NCBI GenBank assembly: GCA_008081175.1
Contig: VMCW01000156.1
Coordinates: 1-8,451 of the forward strand
Direction: 5' to 3'
Source of the DNA: Flavobacteriaceae bacterium
Lineage (GTDB): Bacteria > Bacteroidota > Bacteroidia > Flavobacteriales > Flavobacteriaceae
Length of the DNA: 8,451 nucleotides
The notes beneath the pieces are model-generated. The model searched no databases and was not told the origin of the DNA. It saw nothing but the letters and a program-made list of their open reading frames with translations. The first letter of the stretch is position 1; the number at the start of each line of letters is the position of its first letter. A program made the position numbers and the translations under genes. This document shows positions 6,334-8,451 of this stretch, piece by piece.

Positions 6334-7396
6334 CAGTTTTATACCATTTATTTAATCTCTCAGCACCTTCTTTTAGGTAGAAGCAATTTTTTATACCTTG
6401 ACTTTTCCATTGCTGTAAAATAGATTTACTCCGAATTCCGGACTTACAAAAAAGAATTTTCTTGGAATCCTGAATTTTAATTTTTGTGAGCTCAAGTCCC
6501 TTTCCACCAGGAAGGGAGGTAGTATTTTTTATGTTTATTTTAGGCTCTTCACCCTGTTCCCTTACATCAATCCACTGGATATCGTCTTTTTTAGAAAGGC
6601 TATTTAGTGTGACTTCAAAATCAAGGACACAGTCTGTGAGTTTACTCGCTAAGGGTACTTTATTTTGAATCACTCGTTGAATTTCAGCTTTGTTTTTTTT
6701 AAAATGGAAAAAGCGTTGCTCATAGGACATCAGGTCAAGACACAACAATCTCCCACTCAGCAGATCTCCCAATCCCAAAATGATCTTTAGTACTTCTGTA
6801 GCTTGAAGCAAACCAATAACTCCGGGTACTACGCTCAAAGTCCCTGTTTCACTGCAATCGGGAATTTCTCCAAGCTGAGGTTGTGTTGGGAAAAGGCAAC
6901 GATATGTGGGCCCTCCATTATAATTAAAAACCCCTACCTGCCCTTCAAATTTATATAGACCTCCATAAACCATTACTTTGTTGAGTAAAACACAAGAATC
7001 GCTTATGAGATATCGTGTGCTAAAATTATCTGTTCCGTCTACTACGATATCGTATTGATTTATAAGTTCCAGTGCATTTTCGTGTGTCAACGTAACAGGA
7101 TAGGCCTTTAAGCTTGTATCAGGATTGAGTTGGGTTAATTTATTCATTGCGCATATTGCCTTATTTTTTGAAACATCAGCATCACAAAAAAGAATCTGAC
7201 GTGCCAAATTAGAGGTCTCTACCGTATCTGGGTCCACGATTCCAATGCATCCTACACCCGAGCTGGAAAGATATTGCAGCACGGGACAACCCAAACCTCC
7301 AGCACCCACAACTAAAACCCGAGCCTCAGCAAGTTTTTTTTGACCAGCAGTACCAATTTCTGGAATCTGTATGTGTCTTTGATATCTTTTTTCCAT
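6323..7396 (-). CDS. moeB: MoeB/ThiF-type E1 adenylyltransferase fused to rhodanese
   Basis: This 357-residue cytoplasmic protein should adenylate the C-terminal glycine of MoaD and, through its rhodanese domain, may also deliver sulfur to it, as in eukaryotic MOCS3/Uba4. The E1 domain (1-245) has VVGAGGLGCP (29-38), VDPDTVETSNLARQ (54-67), VDGTDNFSTRYL (119-130) and PTYRCLFP (163-170). DCSETG (180-185) places Cys181 at the family's C-terminal cysteine position. The four zinc cysteines of E. coli MoeB are not all kept: the first CxxC reads TxxC (164-167), and the second pair, expected near 233-240, is absent. Residues 255-350 form a compact rhodanese domain with WIDVRE (275-280) and an active-site loop CKSGIRS (317-323). 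ThiF, acting on ThiS, is an alternative, but moaD ending 2 nt upstream of the start codon and moaE overlapping the 3' end by 11 nt argue for MoeB. Confidence 0.92.
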   Translation of the reverse strand: MEKRYQRHIQIPEIGTAGQKKLAEARVLVVGAGGLGCPVLQYLSSSGVGCIGIVDPDTVETSNLARQILFCDADVSKNKAICAMNKLTQLNPDTSLKAYPVTLTHENALELINQYDIVVDGTDNFSTRYLISDSCVLLNKVMVYGGLYKFEGQVGVFNYNGGPTYRCLFPTQPQLGEIPDCSETGTLSVVPGVIGLLQATEVLKIILGLGDLLSGRLLCLDLMSYEQRFFHFKKNKAEIQRVIQNKVPLASKLTDCVLDFEVTLNSLSKKDDIQWIDVREQGEEPKINIKNTTSLPGGKGLELTKIKIQDSKKILFCKSGIRSKSILQQWKSQGIKNCFYLKEGAERLNKWYKTDEG

Positions 7397-7398
7397 TA

Positions 7399-7632
7399 TC
7401 AGCCTCCAGAAAAAGGGGGAAAGACATCTACTGTTGCTGCTTCAAGAATGGCTTCTTTCCCAATGATTTGATTGCTTTGTGCAAATTGAAAACTGCGGTC
7501 TTTTAAAAAAGGATAGGTCTTCAATAACAAATGATACAGGGACATTACAGTATTGTCTTGTAAAACTAGAACCTCCTCACGTTTACCAACGATTTCTGTT
7601 AGTTGACCAAAATATTGAACCTTTATTTCCAT
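7399..7632 (-). CDS. moaD: Molybdopterin synthase sulfur carrier subunit MoaD
   Basis: MoaD is the small ubiquitin-fold sulfur carrier of molybdopterin synthase. Its C-terminal glycine is adenylated by MoeB, converted to a thiocarboxylate, and inserted into the MoaE active site. The 77-residue length is normal. The N-terminal strand IKVQYFGQLTEIVG (3-16) and the C-terminal VDVFPPFSGG (68-77) with the obligatory Gly-Gly are clear family marks. The FPP before the glycines favours MoaD over ThiS. The gene sits 1 nt after the stop of the upstream permease gene and 2 nt before the moeB start, so it is firmly inside the operon. Confidence 0.95.
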   Translation of the reverse strand: MEIKVQYFGQLTEIVGKREEVLVLQDNTVMSLYHLLLKTYPFLKDRSFQFAQSNQIIGKEAILEAATVDVFPPFSGG

Positions 7633-7633
7633 T

Positions 7634-8374
7634 TTAAAATAAAATAAGTTTTATTGCTGCAGTAGTAAGTACCAATGCCAATAAATATTCTAAACGTTTG
7701 TTGTTCCATTTGGAACTTCCTACATAACTTCCTAAAGCACCTCCTAACAGCGCCAAAACTATCATGAACGCTGAACTTGAGGAAAGGTTTAAGCCAGAAG
7801 TCCACTGTCCCAGCAAACCCGAAAAGGAATTTACCCAGATAAAAAGTGCAGAAACAGCTGCAGTTTCTTTCATTTTTCCCCAATGTAATAATAATATGAC
7901 GGGAGAGAGAATGATCCCTCCTCCAATTCCAATCAAGCCAGAAAAAAATCCGATAGTTGCACCAATTAGTATGGCTATAATGGGGCGAATAAGCTTAGGC
8001 TCTTCCGCATTTTTATTTTTACTAAACAGTATTCTAGCGATAGCGAAAATTAATAAAAAACCAAGTATCTTTTTATAAAGTACAGGGTCAATAGTCCAAA
8101 GACCTCCTAAATAAGAAGTAGGTATGGAACCCAGGGCAAAGTATATAAATAGATTCTTATTAAAATGGCCTCCTCTGTAGTATTGATAAAATGTGATGCC
8201 AGCAACAAAAAGATTCAAAACGAGAGCTGTTTGTTTCATAAGTTCAGTGGGAAAAGAAAACAAAGCCATTAAAGCCAGATACCCACTAGCACCTCCATGA
8301 CCAACACTAGAATACAGAAAAGAGACAAAGGGTAGAAGCAGAAAAAAAACAGTTAAATTATAGTCAAATTGCAT
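7634..8374 (-). CDS. TauE/SafE-family anion permease
   Basis: This is a 246-residue inner-membrane protein with about 7-8 hydrophobic segments arranged as two homologous halves, as in the TauE/SafE (DUF81) family. The first half has SSVGHGGASGYLALMAL (22-38). The second half has the matching glycine-rich signature GFFSGLIGIGGGIILSPVIL (in 142-161). A short polar loop near residues 117-127 (SKNKNAEEPKL) separates the halves. Characterised members export sulfite or sulfoacetate or move other sulfur-containing anions, and the substrate cannot be read from the sequence. It lies 1 nt after the probable moeA and 1 nt before moaD, so it is co-expressed with Moco synthesis. A role in sulfur supply, sulfite removal or molybdate uptake is possible; each is inference. 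Confidence 0.9.
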   Translation of the reverse strand: MQFDYNLTVFFLLLPFVSFLYSSVGHGGASGYLALMALFSFPTELMKQTALVLNLFVAGITFYQYYRGGHFNKNLFIYFALGSIPTSYLGGLWTIDPVLYKKILGFLLIFAIARILFSKNKNAEEPKLIRPIIAILIGATIGFFSGLIGIGGGIILSPVILLLHWGKMKETAAVSALFIWVNSFSGLLGQWTSGLNLSSSSAFMIVLALLGGALGSYVGSSKWNNKRLEYLLALVLTTAAIKLILF

Positions 8375-8375
8375 T

Positions 8376-8451
8376 TTATTCAGAAACTATTTGATTCGCT
8401 TCAGGGAGAAAAAGTACTGTTACAAAATTTTCCTTTTCTAAAGTTGCTTCA
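8376..8451 (-). CDS. moeA: 3' end of probable moeA (partial)
   Basis: An open frame enters from the right edge and stops at TAA (complement of 8376-8378), giving 24 C-terminal residues. The segment LEKENFVTVLFLPE resembles the end of MoeA domain IV, where a hydrophobic strand reads roughly 'G(D/N)xVxVxLLP'. MoeA inserts molybdenum into adenylated molybdopterin and is the one core Moco gene otherwise missing from this operon. The stop lies 1 nt upstream of the permease start codon, matching the tight packing of the other genes. The identification rests on position and a short motif, so it is tentative. Confidence 0.5.
   Translation of the reverse strand, partial: EATLEKENFVTVLFLPEANQIVSE

Noticed and set aside
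7764..8078. 104-codon open frame on the plus strand inside the permease gene
   Set aside because: It is antisense to a clear TauE/SafE gene, and its Pro/Ile/Lys-rich composition is what the reverse of membrane-protein codons gives.

Overview
The window looks like a chromosomal segment of a Bacteroidota bacterium, most likely in Flavobacteriaceae. It is AT-rich, it largely lacks strong Shine-Dalgarno sequences, it carries a MoaC-MoaB fusion typical of that phylum, and its secreted protein has a flavobacterial-style signal peptide ending in AQ. This assignment is inference from gene content and composition. No rRNA, tRNA, CRISPR array, insertion sequence or phage gene is visible.

Layout from left to right: (1) the last 22 codons of an unidentified plus-strand gene (3-71), followed after 7 nt by a small secreted protein of unknown function (79-678). 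(2) A minus-strand sodium:solute symporter of the vSGLT type (675-2255, GTG start), overlapping the secreted-protein gene tail to tail by 4 nt. (3) A 124-bp divergent intergenic region (2256-2379). (4) A plus-strand pair, xdhC (2380-3390) and a mocA/mobA-like nucleotidyltransferase (3383-3985), with overlapping ends. (5) A tightly packed minus-strand molybdenum cofactor (Moco) operon that enters from the right edge: 3' end of a probable moeA, a TauE/SafE permease, moaD, moeB fused to a rhodanese domain, moaE, moaCB and moaA. Junctions in it are 4- or 11-nt overlaps or gaps of 1-2 nt. Its last gene overlaps the mocA-like gene tail to tail by 14 nt.

Together the genes cover almost the whole Moco pathway. 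MoaA and the MoaC domain convert GTP to cyclic pyranopterin monophosphate. MoaD and MoaE, charged by MoeB and probably its rhodanese domain, insert the dithiolene sulfurs. The MoaB/MogA domain adenylates molybdopterin and MoeA inserts molybdenum. The MocA-like enzyme would add a nucleotide (CMP is favoured), and XdhC would assist sulfuration and insertion into a xanthine-dehydrogenase-family enzyme. No molybdoenzyme and no molybdate ABC transporter lies in the window.

The window is mostly a recognisable housekeeping or accessory Moco locus rather than a wholly new system. The points worth a second look are the permease inside the Moco operon, the MoeB-rhodanese fusion lacking the usual zinc cysteines, a shifted catalytic lysine in MoaE, unusual Rossmann residues in XdhC, and the terminator-free convergent gene overlaps.
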